Positions 19,454-29,179 of a stretch of DNA of 64,000 bases are shown here, one piece after another. The notes below the pieces were generated by a model, which was not told the DNA's origin, did no database searches, and saw only the letters and a list, made by a program, of their open reading frames with translations. How positions within the stretch are numbered: the stretch's first letter is position 1; every line of letters begins with the position of its first letter. Location: NCBI RefSeq assembly GCF_008974285.1, contig NZ_BKZV01000003.1:124001-188000 (forward strand). The letters run 5' to 3'. The translations under genes and the position numbers were made by a program. The stretch comes from Thermogemmatispora aurantia. GTDB lineage: Bacteria; Chloroflexota; Ktedonobacteria; Ktedonobacterales; Ktedonobacteraceae.

Positions 19454-20209
19454 ATGAAGACGAAGCTGATCTACCTGGAGAATAGCTATACCTTTGAATG
19501 CAGCGCCAAAGTCGTTGCCGCGGAGGGCGATGAGTTGGCCCTCGATGCCACCGTCTTCTATCCCGGCGGCGGAGGCCAGATGGCCGACCGCGGTACGCTC
19601 TCCTGGGATCACGGGCGCCAGCAGGCCAGTGTCATTGCCCTGCGCAAGCAGGGAGAGGTGGTCTGGCACCTGCTCGACAGTCCTCCCCCTCCCGTGGGCA
19701 CCGAGGTAACGGCGCGCATCGACTGGGATTTCCGCTATCGCATGATGCGCACGCATACGGCTCTACACCTGCTCTGCGGTGTGATCTGGCAGGAGTTCCG
19801 CGTCCCAGTGACTGGAGGTCAGATGTACCCCGATCGGGCACGCATGGACTTCGCCATGGAGGGCCTGACCAGAGAGCGCCTGGCCTTTATTGAGCAGCGC
19901 GTCAATGAGGCCATCGAGGCCGATCTGCCTATCCGGGTCTATAACCTGCCGCGCGAGAAAGCCTTTGCCATCCCCGACCTGATCCGTACGCGCACCAACC
20001 TCTTGCCCCCAGACCTGGAGGAAGTGCGGATCGTGGAGATCGTTGGCCTCGATCTCCAGGCCGACGGTGGAACCCATGTCCGCCATACCAGGGAGGTCGG
20101 TGGCATTCGCATTGTCCGGGCCGAGAACAAGGGGCGGCTCAATAAGCGCCTGGAAATCCAGCTGGTTGATGAGCTACCAGGCTCCAATCCCAACGCTGCT
20201 CTGCCATGA
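19454..20209 (+). CDS. alaX: AlaX-type alanyl-tRNA editing protein
   Basis: This 251-residue free-standing editing domain hydrolyses mischarged Ser- or Gly-tRNA(Ala). It resembles the AlaRS editing domain: an N-terminal beta-barrel with TVFYPGGGGQMAD, the zinc-binding H-x-x-x-H (THTALHLL, about residues 100-107) and the C-terminal ADGGTHVRHTREVG motif, where the third ligand position is Asp rather than the usual Cys of CGGTHV. The zinc-site His pair is retained. It lies directly behind the T-box leader, so its expression should respond to tRNA charging. ileS follows after about 310 bp and may be cotranscribed. Confidence 0.9.
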   Translation: MKTKLIYLENSYTFECSAKVVAAEGDELALDATVFYPGGGGQMADRGTLSWDHGRQQASVIALRKQGEVVWHLLDSPPPPVGTEVTARIDWDFRYRMMRTHTALHLLCGVIWQEFRVPVTGGQMYPDRARMDFAMEGLTRERLAFIEQRVNEAIEADLPIRVYNLPREKAFAIPDLIRTRTNLLPPDLEEVRIVEIVGLDLQADGGTHVRHTREVGGIRIVRAENKGRLNKRLEIQLVDELPGSNPNAALP

Positions 20210-20521
20210 GACCGCCGGGCGGGCGGCCCCCGGTCCGCCTCCCGCTCTCCGCCCTGCTCTCACGAGCAGCTTCACCGATCTGAGTAGGTCATTGTCCGCG
20301 TGAGGGCACGCTGCCACCGCGCTGGCTGTCGCCCCACCGGAGAACAGTCAGCCAGCGTTGAGGCTCAGCGATTGGCCAGCCGAGCAGCGGAGCGGGTGAT
20401 GCACATACATCAGGCAGTGTAGAAACAAGGAAGCAGCAACAAAGCCAGACTTGGCTGAGCCAGGTCCAGCCGATGCCAGATAAGGCAAGGCAATCTGTCA
20501 GTGAGCGAGGAGGAAGCTGAC
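20210..20521 (+). other. alaX-ileS intergenic region with hairpin
   Basis: This 312-base spacer has no gene. It contains one clear hairpin, CGCTGGCTG (20320-20328) with CAGCCAGCG (20349-20357), without a T-run. The ribosome binding site for ileS, GAGGAGGA, lies at 20507-20514. Whether ileS is read through from the T-box unit or has its own promoter is not evident; I found no good promoter. Confidence 0.45.
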
Positions 20522-23500
20522 GTGTCAGGTGAAGCAAGTGTCTTTCGGCCAGTAATCGCGGCTGACCGTGTCGACTATCCAGCGCTGGAGCACGAGATTC
20601 AGCGCTGGTGGGATGAGAACGGCGTGCTCCAGCGCTACGTGCACCGCAACGATCAGAGCGACAAGCAATATTCTTTTCTCGATGGCCCGATGACTGCCAA
20701 CAACCCGATGGGCGTCCATCATGCCTGGGGCCGTACCTATAAGGATCTCTTCCAGCGTTTCAAGACCATGCAGGGCTACCGGCAGCGCTACCAGAACGGC
20801 TTTGACTGCCAGGGCTTGTGGGTGGAGGTCAATGTCGAGCAGGAGCTGGGCCTGAAGAACAAGCGAGAAATCGAACAGTTTGGCATCGCGCGCTTTGTCG
20901 AGCTGTGCAAGGAGCGCGTCTTCCGCTTCGCCCGCCGTATCACCGAGCAGTCGATCCGGCTGGGCTATTGGATGGATTGGGGCAACGACTACTACACGCT
21001 TTCCGATGAAAATAACTATACGATCTGGCACTTCTTGAAGCGCTGCTACGAGCGTGGCCTGATCTACAAAGGGCACGATGTCATGACCTGGTGCCCTCGC
21101 TGCGGTACCGGCATCTCCAATATGGAGACCCTCTCGGAGGACTGGCATGAGGTCAGCCATCTGAGCCTGTATGTGCTCTTCCCGCTGGTCGAGCGCCCGG
21201 GGGAGTTCCTGCTGGTCTGGACAACTACCCCCTGGACACTGGCCGCCAACGTGGCCGCTGCGGTCCATCCCGAATTGACCTACGTCAAAGTCGAGCAGGA
21301 TGGGCAGATCTTCTATCTGGCGGAGGAGCGTCTGAATCTGCTGCGGGAGCTGCGCGGACGCGATAAGGGTGAGTATCGTATTCTGGAACGTCTCAAGGGC
21401 GAGCAGCTGGTGGGCTGGAGCTACCGCGGTCCTTTCGATGAGCTGCCCGCCGCTCAGGGCGTGAGCCATCGCGTTATCCCCTGGAAGGAGGTCAGCGCCA
21501 GCGAGGGAACGGGCATCGTCCATATCGCTCCAGGCTGTGGTCGTGAGGACTTCGCCCTCTCGAAGGAGTTCGATCTGGCGGTTCTGGCCCCAGTCGATGA
21601 ATTTGGGGTCTATGTCGAGGGCTACGATTGGCTCACCGGCCAGTCGGTCTCGGAAGTGGCACGGCCTGTCGCCGAGAATCTGGCCCAGAAGGGTCTCCTC
21701 TATCGCTCGCAGAACTATCGCCACCGCTATCCGGTCTGCTGGCGCTGCAAGACCGAGCTGATCTTCCGCCTGGTCGACGAGTGGTATATCTCGATGGAGC
21801 AGCTGCGCTACGAGATCATGGAGGTCGCTCGCCAGGTCACCTGGATTCCGGCCTTTGGCCTGGAGCGCGAGCTGGACTGGCTGCGCAACATGGACGACTG
21901 GATGATCTCGAAAAAGCGCTATTGGGGGCTGGCGCTGCCGATCTATGAGTGCCAGCAGTGTGGTACTTTCGAGGTCATTGGCAGTAAGGAGGAGCTGCGC
22001 GAGCGCGCTGTCGAGGGCTGGGAGGAGTTCGAAGGCCATTCTCCGCATCGTCCCTGGATCGATGCCGTCAAGATCCGTTGCCGGCAATGCGGGGCCCTGG
22101 TCTCGCGCATCAAGGACGTGGGCAATCCCTGGCTGGATGCCGGCATCGTGCCTTTCTCAACGCTGGACTACCGCCACAATCGCGACTACTGGCGCCAGTG
22201 GTTCCCGGCAGACTTCGTGACGGAGTCCTTCCCGGGCCAGTTCAAGAACTGGTTCTATGCTCTCCTGGTGATGAGCACGGTTCTGGAGAGGACGACGCCC
22301 TTTAAAACCTTGCTCGGGTACGCGACTGTCCTCGATGAGGATGGCGAGATTATGCACAAGTCGAAGGGCAACGCTATCGACTTCGACGATGCCGCCGAGC
22401 GCGTGGGCGCCGATACGATGCGCTGGCTCTATACCAGTCAGGACCCCGAGCAGAACCTGCGCTTCCCGCGTATCCCTAGTCAGGAAGACGTCGAACGAGC
22501 CGCCCGCGAGGGCGTTCCGGTGCGCCTGAGCGAGAAGTGGATGCTGGTGCGTCGCGCCCTCGATAAGGTCTGGAACATCTACTGGTTCTTTGTGACCTAT
22601 GCCAATATCGACAGCTTCGATCCGACGCGCTATCAGCTGGCTGTGGAGCGGCGCAGCAATCTGGATCGCTGGATTCTCTCGGAGCTGCAGCAGACGATTC
22701 TGGAGGTAACCGCCAGCCTGGAACGCTACGATAGCGCCCATGCCACGGAGTCTCTCCAAAACTTCATCGAGCATCTGTCGAACTGGTATCTACGCCGCAG
22801 CCGTGAGCGCATCTGGAAGTCGGAGCTCGATGACGATAAACTCGGCGCCTATCTGACGCTCTACGAGTGCCTGACAACATTGGTGACGCTGCTGGCTCCT
22901 TTTGTGCCGTTCTTCTCAGAGAGCCTCTATCAGAACCTGGTGCGCAGCGTTCAACAGGAGGCTCCTCTCAGTGTGCATCTGTGCGATTGGCCCCAGGCCC
23001 GCCAGGAGCTGATCGATGAGGCCCTGACACAGGATACGCACCTGGTGATGCGCGTGGTTGGCCTGGGGCGCGCTGCCCGCGAGAAGGCGCAGATCCGCGT
23101 GCGCCAGCCGCTCAATACGCTCTATGTGCGTCTGCCATCGCAGGCCGATCAGGAGGCGGTGCTGCGTCTGAAGGATCAGGTGCTGGAAGAGCTGAATATC
23201 AAGCGCCTGGAGTTGCTCAGCGACGATAGCGAGATGCTGGCCTATACCCTGCGTGCCCAGGCTCGGGTCCTGGGACCGAAGTATGGACCGCTGGTGCAGA
23301 AGATTCTGGCGATGTTGAAGAGTCTGGATGCGCACGCTGCCAGCGAAGCCGCCCGCCAGCTGCGTGAGCAGGGCGTCTTGACGCTGACGGTCGAGGGCCG
23401 CGAGATTACCTTGACGCCAGAGGAGGTGGAGGTCATCGCTACTGCCCGCCCCGGCTACGTCACCGCTGAGGAGCGTGGCGCGGTGGTGGTCCTGGAGACG

Positions 23501-23836
23501 ACGATTACGCCCGAATTGCGCGAGGAGGGGCTGATCCGCGATCTGACGCACTATATCCAGGACATGCGCAAGCGGGCCAATCTGAAGATCGAGGACCATA
23601 TCCAGCTGACCCTCTGCGCCGATGAGGAGCTGGCGGCAATGGTCCAGCGCCATGCCGCTGAGCTGCAGGAGGAGACGCTCGCCGATAGTTTGCACGTTGA
23701 GACAACGCCACTCGCTGAGCCACTGCCTGGCGAACTCTATCGAGAGACGCTTTCCCCTACCTCGCCGCGCAAGCTGGAGGGCTACACGGTCCAGGTGATC
23801 ATCGCGGCCTCGCCATCCTCCGCTGTCAGGCACTAG
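20522..23836 (+). CDS. ileS: Isoleucyl-tRNA synthetase
   Basis: The 1104-residue class I synthetase charges tRNA(Ile). The HIGH-equivalent reads MGVH within ANNPMGVHHAWGRTYKD, a variant seen in one IleRS subtype, and the KMSKS equivalent reads HKSKGN within DGEIMHKSKGNAIDF. The CP1 editing domain is recognisable by the TTTPWTLAAN segment, and CxxC pairs (CPRC, CWRC, CQQC, CRQC) suggest zinc sites. A tRNA-binding helical domain and a C-terminal extension follow. GTG 20522 is preferred over GTG 20501 because GAGGAGGA at 20507 then acts as its ribosome binding site. The subtype is often less sensitive to mupirocin, but that is inference. Confidence 0.95.
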   Translation: MSGEASVFRPVIAADRVDYPALEHEIQRWWDENGVLQRYVHRNDQSDKQYSFLDGPMTANNPMGVHHAWGRTYKDLFQRFKTMQGYRQRYQNGFDCQGLWVEVNVEQELGLKNKREIEQFGIARFVELCKERVFRFARRITEQSIRLGYWMDWGNDYYTLSDENNYTIWHFLKRCYERGLIYKGHDVMTWCPRCGTGISNMETLSEDWHEVSHLSLYVLFPLVERPGEFLLVWTTTPWTLAANVAAAVHPELTYVKVEQDGQIFYLAEERLNLLRELRGRDKGEYRILERLKGEQLVGWSYRGPFDELPAAQGVSHRVIPWKEVSASEGTGIVHIAPGCGREDFALSKEFDLAVLAPVDEFGVYVEGYDWLTGQSVSEVARPVAENLAQKGLLYRSQNYRHRYPVCWRCKTELIFRLVDEWYISMEQLRYEIMEVARQVTWIPAFGLERELDWLRNMDDWMISKKRYWGLALPIYECQQCGTFEVIGSKEELRERAVEGWEEFEGHSPHRPWIDAVKIRCRQCGALVSRIKDVGNPWLDAGIVPFSTLDYRHNRDYWRQWFPADFVTESFPGQFKNWFYALLVMSTVLERTTPFKTLLGYATVLDEDGEIMHKSKGNAIDFDDAAERVGADTMRWLYTSQDPEQNLRFPRIPSQEDVERAAREGVPVRLSEKWMLVRRALDKVWNIYWFFVTYANIDSFDPTRYQLAVERRSNLDRWILSELQQTILEVTASLERYDSAHATESLQNFIEHLSNWYLRRSRERIWKSELDDDKLGAYLTLYECLTTLVTLLAPFVPFFSESLYQNLVRSVQQEAPLSVHLCDWPQARQELIDEALTQDTHLVMRVVGLGRAAREKAQIRVRQPLNTLYVRLPSQADQEAVLRLKDQVLEELNIKRLELLSDDSEMLAYTLRAQARVLGPKYGPLVQKILAMLKSLDAHAASEAARQLREQGVLTLTVEGREITLTPEEVEVIATARPGYVTAEERGAVVVLETTITPELREEGLIRDLTHYIQDMRKRANLKIEDHIQLTLCADEELAAMVQRHAAELQEETLADSLHVETTPLAEPLPGELYRETLSPTSPRKLEGYTVQVIIAASPSSAVRH

Positions 23837-23869
23837 CTCGGCTGCTCCTCCTGAACAGCTGGCTGCTTG

Positions 23870-23912
23870 CTGGCCTGGTAGGCTCGCTGAGCTACTGAGC
23901 CTGCCGGGCCAG
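23870..23912 (+). terminator. Hairpin after ileS, possible terminator
   Basis: A 16-bp imperfect stem (CTGGCCTGGTAGGCTC with GAGCCTGCCGGGCCAG, two G-U pairs) and an 11-base loop lie 34 bp after the ileS stop. There is no T-run, so this is a terminator candidate only. Confidence 0.4.
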
Positions 23913-24042
23913 GATCGCTCACAGCACGAGTCGGTATAGCCTGATCGGTTCAGCTCAGTACCAGACCGCTTCCTCAACCGTTCCTAAGCAACGGTGAGCC
24001 AAGCTCAACTGTGAAATATTGATATGGTCTGGGAACATTGCG

Positions 24043-25266
24043 ATGGGTACGCTGCGATCTGCGTGGAAAGAGGCGGCTTGGGTCTTTGGACTCAGCCGTC
24101 TCTTGCTTCTCTTGATCACCTATGTGGGGGGAGTCCTGATCCGCCCCAAAAATATGGCCTCGATCCCTTGTGCGAACAGCGGGCTGCGCTTCTGCCTGCT
24201 CGGCTGGTACCACTGGGACGCTGATGCCTTCGGGCGCATTGCTCACGTGGGCTATCGCTCCGTGGCCGATGTGGCCTTTTTCCCGCTCTGGCCCTGGCTG
24301 ATCCGCCTCGGCGCCGCTGCGCTGGGAGACCATTTCCCGCTGTCGTTCTTACTGTCGGAACTCCTGCTTTCGAATCTCTTCTTCTTCGTGTCCCTCATTC
24401 TGCTCTATGTTCTGGTCCGAGAGAGTCTGGATTTCGATCCGGTCCAGGCCCGCAAGACGCTCTGGTACCTGACCTTCTACGCCTATGCGATCTTTTTCTT
24501 CGCCGGCTACAGCGAATCTCTCTTCCTGCTGCTCACCCTGGCGATCTTCCTTCTGCTGCAGGGTAAGGCGCTGTGGCGCTGGTGGCTGGCGGGCCTGCTG
24601 GGGGGCGTTGCTGCTCTAACCCGCTCGACGGCGATCGTCTTGCTGGTACCCTTCTTGTTCTTCTATGTGGAACACTTCTGGCTCGCTCTCCCACTGTCGG
24701 CAGGCGCGGGCGAGACTACGGTGCCTCAGCCGTGGCGTCTCTGGCTGCGACGTTTGCTGGCCGCTCTGCCAGCCCTCGTCATTCCAGCGGCTCTGGCGGC
24801 CTACATGCTCTATCTTGGAGTGCGCTTCGGCGACCCGTTCATCTACAGCCGTATGGAGCGCACGGTCTGGGGGCGACAGTTTGAACTGCCCTGGGAGGCC
24901 TTCGGGCCAGCTCTGGGGGCCTTACTGACTGGTCCCTTGCATACTGAGATGGCGGTGCGCAATCTCATGGATCTGCTCTTTACCCTGTTCCCGCTGGGAG
25001 TGCTGGTGGTCGGCTGGCGCCAGCTCCCTATGGCGTACCGTTTCTTCTCGTTAGGATTGGTGCTTTTTGCTCTCTGCTTCCCGCTGAACAGCGGGGAGAC
25101 GCTGGCTTCGCAGCCACGCTATATGATGATGGCCTTCCCGCTCTTCCTGGTGCTGGTGCGCTGGAGCAAGCGCTTTCCCAGCTGCGACCTGATCTACGGG
25201 GGCTTCTGCGCCCCTCTGTTTGCGTTGAATGCCCTGCTCTTTACCTTGCATTATTGGGTTGCCTGA
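24043..25266 (+). CDS. PIG-V-like membrane mannosyltransferase
   Basis: The protein has about 407 residues and 8-10 hydrophobic segments, and resembles the PIG-V/GT-C glycosyltransferases that use lipid-linked mannose on the outer face of the membrane. The first extracytoplasmic loop carries WYHWDADAFGRIAHVGY, matching the family's conserved W-D-x-x-x-Y/F-x-x-I-A-x-x-G-Y box with its catalytic-type Asp, and FFPLWPWLIRL follows as in relatives. A TTG at 24019 is in frame, but the ATG at 24043 with GGGAAC upstream seems more natural. It is a lone gene between ileS and the HD hydrolase. The acceptor is unknown; a glycolipid or cell-surface glycan is plausible. Confidence 0.75.
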   Translation: MGTLRSAWKEAAWVFGLSRLLLLLITYVGGVLIRPKNMASIPCANSGLRFCLLGWYHWDADAFGRIAHVGYRSVADVAFFPLWPWLIRLGAAALGDHFPLSFLLSELLLSNLFFFVSLILLYVLVRESLDFDPVQARKTLWYLTFYAYAIFFFAGYSESLFLLLTLAIFLLLQGKALWRWWLAGLLGGVAALTRSTAIVLLVPFLFFYVEHFWLALPLSAGAGETTVPQPWRLWLRRLLAALPALVIPAALAAYMLYLGVRFGDPFIYSRMERTVWGRQFELPWEAFGPALGALLTGPLHTEMAVRNLMDLLFTLFPLGVLVVGWRQLPMAYRFFSLGLVLFALCFPLNSGETLASQPRYMMMAFPLFLVLVRWSKRFPSCDLIYGGFCAPLFALNALLFTLHYWVA

Positions 25267-25521
25267 GTCGACTCCTTCAGTGGATGGAAGCCCAGCGGCT
25301 TCTCCGTCTTGGCCACTGCTGGCAAGGTTGCCTTTGCTAGCCTGGCAAAGAGAGAGGTGAGGTGCTATAGTTAACAATACCCCTGTTCTCTTGCCAGCTT
25401 CCCGGCCTGCCCAAGGGGGGAGGACAGGAGTGGGTTCCAGCGACGGGCAGGTTGCTGGAGACGGAGAAGGGAGGCTTGAGGCAAGAGCGAGCGGCGCAAG
25501 CGCGGAAGGAGCAGATAGAGC

Positions 25522-26514
25522 GTGGCAGAAGAGCTGGTCCGTGATCCGTTACTGGGTGAGCAGCGGCTCAGCGAGCCTGTGCTACTGGCGGTGCTTGGCT
25601 CAGCGGCGTTGCAGCGTTTGAAAGGGGTCCATCAGGCTGGGGCCTCTTATCTGGTGCGCGAGGGGCGTGATACAACGCGCTATGAGCACTCCGTGGGGGT
25701 GATGCTGCTGATTCGCCTCCTCGGGGGCAGCCTGGAAGAGCAGCTGGCTGGCCTGTTACATGACGTCTCTCATACCGCCTTCTCCCATGTCGCAGACTAT
25801 TTGTTTGCCTGCTACGATGAGGACTATCATGAGCAACACCTGCGCCAGGTGATCGAGCGTTCGGATCTCCCCGCGCTTCTGCATTCCTCCGGGCTGGACC
25901 TGAAGCGGATTCTCGCTTTTGAGCGCTGGCCGCTTTTGGAGCAACCAGCACCTGAGCTGTGCGCCGATCGGGTGGATTATACGCTGCGCGATCTGTGGCA
26001 TGCGGGCTATCTGACGCAGGTTGACGTGAAGCGCTTTCTGCAGACACTCCGCGTGCGGGAGGGGCGCATGGTCGTGGCTGGGCGCGAGGCGGCCATCTGG
26101 TTTGTACGCCAGTATGTGCGTCTGGTGACGGAGCTGTTTATGCATCCGTTGGAGATGTTTGCCGACTATCAACTGGCACGGGCCTTGCGCCTGGCTTTGA
26201 ATGAGGGCCTGCTGCGCGAGGAGGATCTGTTCACCGAGGATGCAGACCTGTTAGCCCGGCTCCGTCAGATGGCTCACCCGGAGATCGCACGCTGCCTGAG
26301 CTTGCTGCGGCCTGGTCTGGAGGTGATGGAGGTCTCGGCAGACCAGCTTTTCGATGTCTATGCTCGTGTGAAGCCGCGTATGGTTGATCCGCTGGTGCTG
26401 TTGGAGGATGGCAGTCTGGTCCGCTGCTCGGCGCTCGATGGGGAGCTGGCGGCACTACAGCAGGCTGTGTTGCACAAGGCCCAACGAGGTAGTTATCTGC
26501 GCCTGCGCGGCTAA
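25522..26514 (+). CDS. HD-domain phosphohydrolase
   Basis: This 330-residue metal-dependent phosphohydrolase is related to SAMHD1/dGTPase-type HD proteins. The H...HD...D ligands are seen: His in RYEHSVGVM (residue about 56), His-Asp in GLLHDVSHTAFSH (about 79-80) and Asp in CADRVDYTLRD (about 150). The HTAFSHVAD sequence is typical of the YdhJ/SAMHD1 branch. GGAAGGAG lies about 10 bases before the GTG start. Possible substrates are dNTPs or other nucleotides, but no allosteric-site residues can be judged by eye. It converges on the his operon, with 80 bp between the stop codons. Confidence 0.88.
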   Translation: MAEELVRDPLLGEQRLSEPVLLAVLGSAALQRLKGVHQAGASYLVREGRDTTRYEHSVGVMLLIRLLGGSLEEQLAGLLHDVSHTAFSHVADYLFACYDEDYHEQHLRQVIERSDLPALLHSSGLDLKRILAFERWPLLEQPAPELCADRVDYTLRDLWHAGYLTQVDVKRFLQTLRVREGRMVVAGREAAIWFVRQYVRLVTELFMHPLEMFADYQLARALRLALNEGLLREEDLFTEDADLLARLRQMAHPEIARCLSLLRPGLEVMEVSADQLFDVYARVKPRMVDPLVLLEDGSLVRCSALDGELAALQQAVLHKAQRGSYLRLRG

Positions 26515-26593
26515 GCCGATGTCTGATCCTCAGCCGCTTTTGCTCGCCTTCCCCCATCAAGCGCTGAGTAGCCTGGCGCTGAGCCGTCTCGGC

Positions 26594-27589
26594 TTAGGAG
26601 ACCAGACCTTTGCGGCGCATTTGCTCCAGGTCGTCGCGCGCTGGCTCCAGAGGGCTGAGACCAGCCAGAGCACAGGCCCGTCCGATGAGAGCAAAGCCGA
26701 GCCGCAGGCCCTCGACGAGACGGGGAGGCTCGGCGGTCGCCAGCGCACTCAAGCAGGCTTGCTGCTGCTCAACGGCCTGCTCCTCGCCAACGGCCTGCTG
26801 GTAGCCTGCCAGCAGGGCCTGATGAGGCAGGAACTCCTCGTACGGCAATCGGTGGGTAGTAGCCAGCAGCAGCAGCCAGTAGCCGACCTGACTGCCCTCC
26901 AGGATGGTATCGGCCTGCAGATCCCGATGACGATGCGTTCCCTGGAGCACGCCCATCAGCTCCTGCAGCTCATCGGCCAGCCGCCCGAGGAGGTAGGTTG
27001 GACTGTGCTCCTGAAGCAGGCGCGAGGTGTGTGACTGCTCGCTCAGATCGTGGTCGCGCAGATACTGGTAAGCCGTGTAGAGCTGGCGCAGCAGCGTCTC
27101 CAGTTGCCTGCTTACGGCTTCGTCTGCCCCGGCCTTCCCTCCTCTACTCACCTCCTCCGGCGAGGCTTCCTGTTGGCTCTGCTGCAGGTCCGTCACCGGC
27201 TGCCTCTGCGGGGTAGAATGACCATAGACTGCCACCGGATCGAAGACCCGGCTCGCAACCACCTCGTAGCGATCGTCAGGAAGCAGACGGCGGTAGTAGC
27301 AGCTGCGATAGCCTTCATGGCAGGCTGCCCCACCCTCTTGGACGACGCGGATGAGCAGGCTATTCTCTTCGCAATTGACAAAGATGGCGCGCACCTGCTG
27401 CCTGTGCCCAGAGTGCTCGCCCTTGCGCCAGATCTTCTGGCGTGAGCGGCTATAGAAGTGGGTGTAGCCGGTTTCGCGCGTCAGGCGCAGAGCCTCCTCA
27501 TTCATGAAGGCCACCATCAGCACCTCATTGCTCTCATCATCCTGGATGACCGCTGGCATCAATCCCTGGCGGTCAAACCTGAGCGTCAT
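26594..27589 (-). CDS. hisI: HisI phosphoribosyl-AMP cyclohydrolase with divergent C-terminal domain
   Basis: The N-terminal 110 residues are PRA-cyclohydrolase (third step of histidine synthesis): [16 protein letters not shown], the Cys ligands C73, C90 and C97 ([10 protein letters not shown]), and VNCEEN (71-76) in place of the common DCDxD Mg motif. After a charged linker, residues about 155-290 form an all-helical domain with [14 protein letters not shown] and [14 protein letters not shown], which is reminiscent of the HisE/MazG fold but with an altered E-x-x-D signature. So it may be a HisIE bifunctional enzyme with a diverged pyrophosphatase half; that half is inference. It overlaps hisF by 4 bases (ATGA) and ends the operon. 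Confidence 0.85.
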   Translation of the reverse strand: MTLRFDRQGLMPAVIQDDESNEVLMVAFMNEEALRLTRETGYTHFYSRSRQKIWRKGEHSGHRQQVRAIFVNCEENSLLIRVVQEGGAACHEGYRSCYYRRLLPDDRYEVVASRVFDPVAVYGHSTPQRQPVTDLQQSQQEASPEEVSRGGKAGADEAVSRQLETLLRQLYTAYQYLRDHDLSEQSHTSRLLQEHSPTYLLGRLADELQELMGVLQGTHRHRDLQADTILEGSQVGYWLLLLATTHRLPYEEFLPHQALLAGYQQAVGEEQAVEQQQACLSALATAEPPRLVEGLRLGFALIGRACALAGLSPLEPARDDLEQMRRKGLVS

Positions 27590-28380
27590 TGCGCTTCTCC
27601 TCCTCTGCCTGCTTCATCCCAGCGCACAGCCACCCCGCGCTCGCGCAGGTAGCGCTTGGCATCGGCGATGCGGTACTGGCCAAAGTGAAAAATCGAAGCA
27701 GCGAGCACGGCATCGGCGCCCCCACTGATCAGCCCCTCATAGAGATGCTCAAGCGTTCCAACGCCGCCCGAAGCGATCACTGGTACGTTGACGGCCTGCG
27801 TGATGCGGGCTGTCAGGGTGAGATCATACCCCTGCTGCGTCCCATCGCGGTCCATGCTGGTCAGCAGGATCTCGCCCGCGCCCAGCTCGACGCCACGGCG
27901 GGCCCAATCGATAGCATCGAGGCCCGTTGGTGTACGGCCTCCATGAATGTAGACCTCGTAACCACTGGGCATGGCTGGATTGCTGCGGGCATCGATAGCG
28001 AGCACAATGCATTGGGAACCAAACTGTTCGGCTCCCTCGCGCAGCAGCTCGGGCTGCTGTACTGCCGCGGTATTCAGCGAGGTCTTATCAGCCCCCGCCC
28101 CCAGGGTGGCGCGAATGTCCTCCACGCTGCGGATGCCTCCGCCGACTGTCACCGGAATAAAGACCTGCTCAGCTGTTCGGGCGACCACATCGAGCATGGT
28201 CTTGCGTTGCTCATAGGAGGCCGTGATGTCGAGAAAGACCAGCTCATCTGCTCCCTCGGCGTTGTAGAAAGCCGCCAGCTCGACCGGGTCGCCGGCGTCG
28301 CGCAGGTTGAGGAAGTTCACCCCCTTTACGACGCGCCCCGCGGCTACATCCAGGCAGGGAATGATGCGTTTCGTTAACAT
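27586..28380 (-). CDS. hisF: Imidazole glycerol phosphate synthase, cyclase subunit
   Basis: HisF is the (beta/alpha)8 cyclase that takes ammonia from HisH and converts PRFAR to IGP and AICAR. Catalytic Asp residues are visible in [16 protein letters not shown] (Asp11) and in VLAIDARSN (about Asp130), and two phosphate-binding loops end in VTVGGGIRS and IASGGVGT. The 264-residue length is slightly longer than the usual 250-256. Its 3' end overlaps the hisI start, and hisA lies 40 bp upstream, so it belongs to the minus-strand his operon. Confidence 0.96.
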   Translation of the reverse strand: MLTKRIIPCLDVAAGRVVKGVNFLNLRDAGDPVELAAFYNAEGADELVFLDITASYEQRKTMLDVVARTAEQVFIPVTVGGGIRSVEDIRATLGAGADKTSLNTAAVQQPELLREGAEQFGSQCIVLAIDARSNPAMPSGYEVYIHGGRTPTGLDAIDWARRGVELGAGEILLTSMDRDGTQQGYDLTLTARITQAVNVPVIASGGVGTLEHLYEGLISGGADAVLAASIFHFGQYRIADAKRYLRERGVAVRWDEAGRGGEAQ

Positions 28381-28420
28381 CGCTATCCCTTCCTTATATA
28401 CTCAGCTCCACTCGGTGTGA

Positions 28421-29179
28421 TCAGGCCCCGGACTCCGTCATCGGCTCGCAAGACGCGGCGCAGGCCAGGGCCGCCGTCAGGTCCACATCTCCCGTATAGA
28501 GGGCCTTCCCGATAATGACCCCCTCGACTCCCAGGCGAGCCAACGAGCGGATATCTTCCAATGAGCGCACTCCCCCGGAGGCGATCAAAGCCCGCGCGGG
28601 CCGGGCCTGTCTCACCACCTGCTGCATAGCCTGCAGCGCCTCCAGATTCGGCCCGCCCAGCGTTCCATCGCGTGCGATATCGGTGTAGATAAAGCGGGCC
28701 ACACCCAGCGCGCACAACTGGGCGGCCAGCTCCACGGCGGCAATGCGCTCCGTTTGCTGCCAGCCGGCCACCGCCACCAGGCCAGCTCGGGCATCCAATC
28801 CCACAGCGATACGCTCGCCCCAGCGCTGCAGCGCCTCAGCCAGCAAAGCAGGCTGCCGTACGGCGCTGGTCCCCAGCACCACGCGCTCAATACCAAGAGA
28901 GAGCACGTGCTCGATGCTGGTCAGATCGCGCAGGCCGCCGCCCAGCTCAATCTGTAGCGTGGTAGCGGCCCGAATCCGCTCGACAGTAGCCAGATTAACC
29001 GGCTGGCCCTGGGCCGCACCGTCCAGATCAACCAGATGCAGCCAGCGCGCCCCGGCCTCCTGCCAGCGCTGGGCCACCGCCACTGGGTCGTGGCTATAGA
29101 CCGTAGTCTGGCGGTAATCACCCTGGTAGAGACGGACGCAGCGCCCCTCGCGCAAATCAATGGCGGGCAAGACGATCAT
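28421..29179 (-). CDS. hisA: ProFAR isomerase
   Basis: HisA isomerises ProFAR to PRFAR. The (beta/alpha)8 sequence begins at ATG 29179 (MIVLPAIDLREGRCVRLYQGD), with the general base Asp in PAIDL and the second catalytic Asp in FIYTDIARDGTLGG. The start codon overlaps the hisH stop codon (ATGA), which fixes it despite an open frame running further upstream. The 252-residue length is typical. Confidence 0.96.
   Translation of the reverse strand: MIVLPAIDLREGRCVRLYQGDYRQTTVYSHDPVAVAQRWQEAGARWLHLVDLDGAAQGQPVNLATVERIRAATTLQIELGGGLRDLTSIEHVLSLGIERVVLGTSAVRQPALLAEALQRWGERIAVGLDARAGLVAVAGWQQTERIAAVELAAQLCALGVARFIYTDIARDGTLGGPNLEALQAMQQVVRQARPARALIASGGVRSLEDIRSLARLGVEGVIIGKALYTGDVDLTAALACAASCEPMTESGA

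Noticed and set aside
20525-22087. Minus-strand open frame of 520 codons across ileS
   Set aside because: It is antisense to the strongly supported ileS, has no ribosome binding site and no family features; GC-rich codon bias creates such shadow frames.
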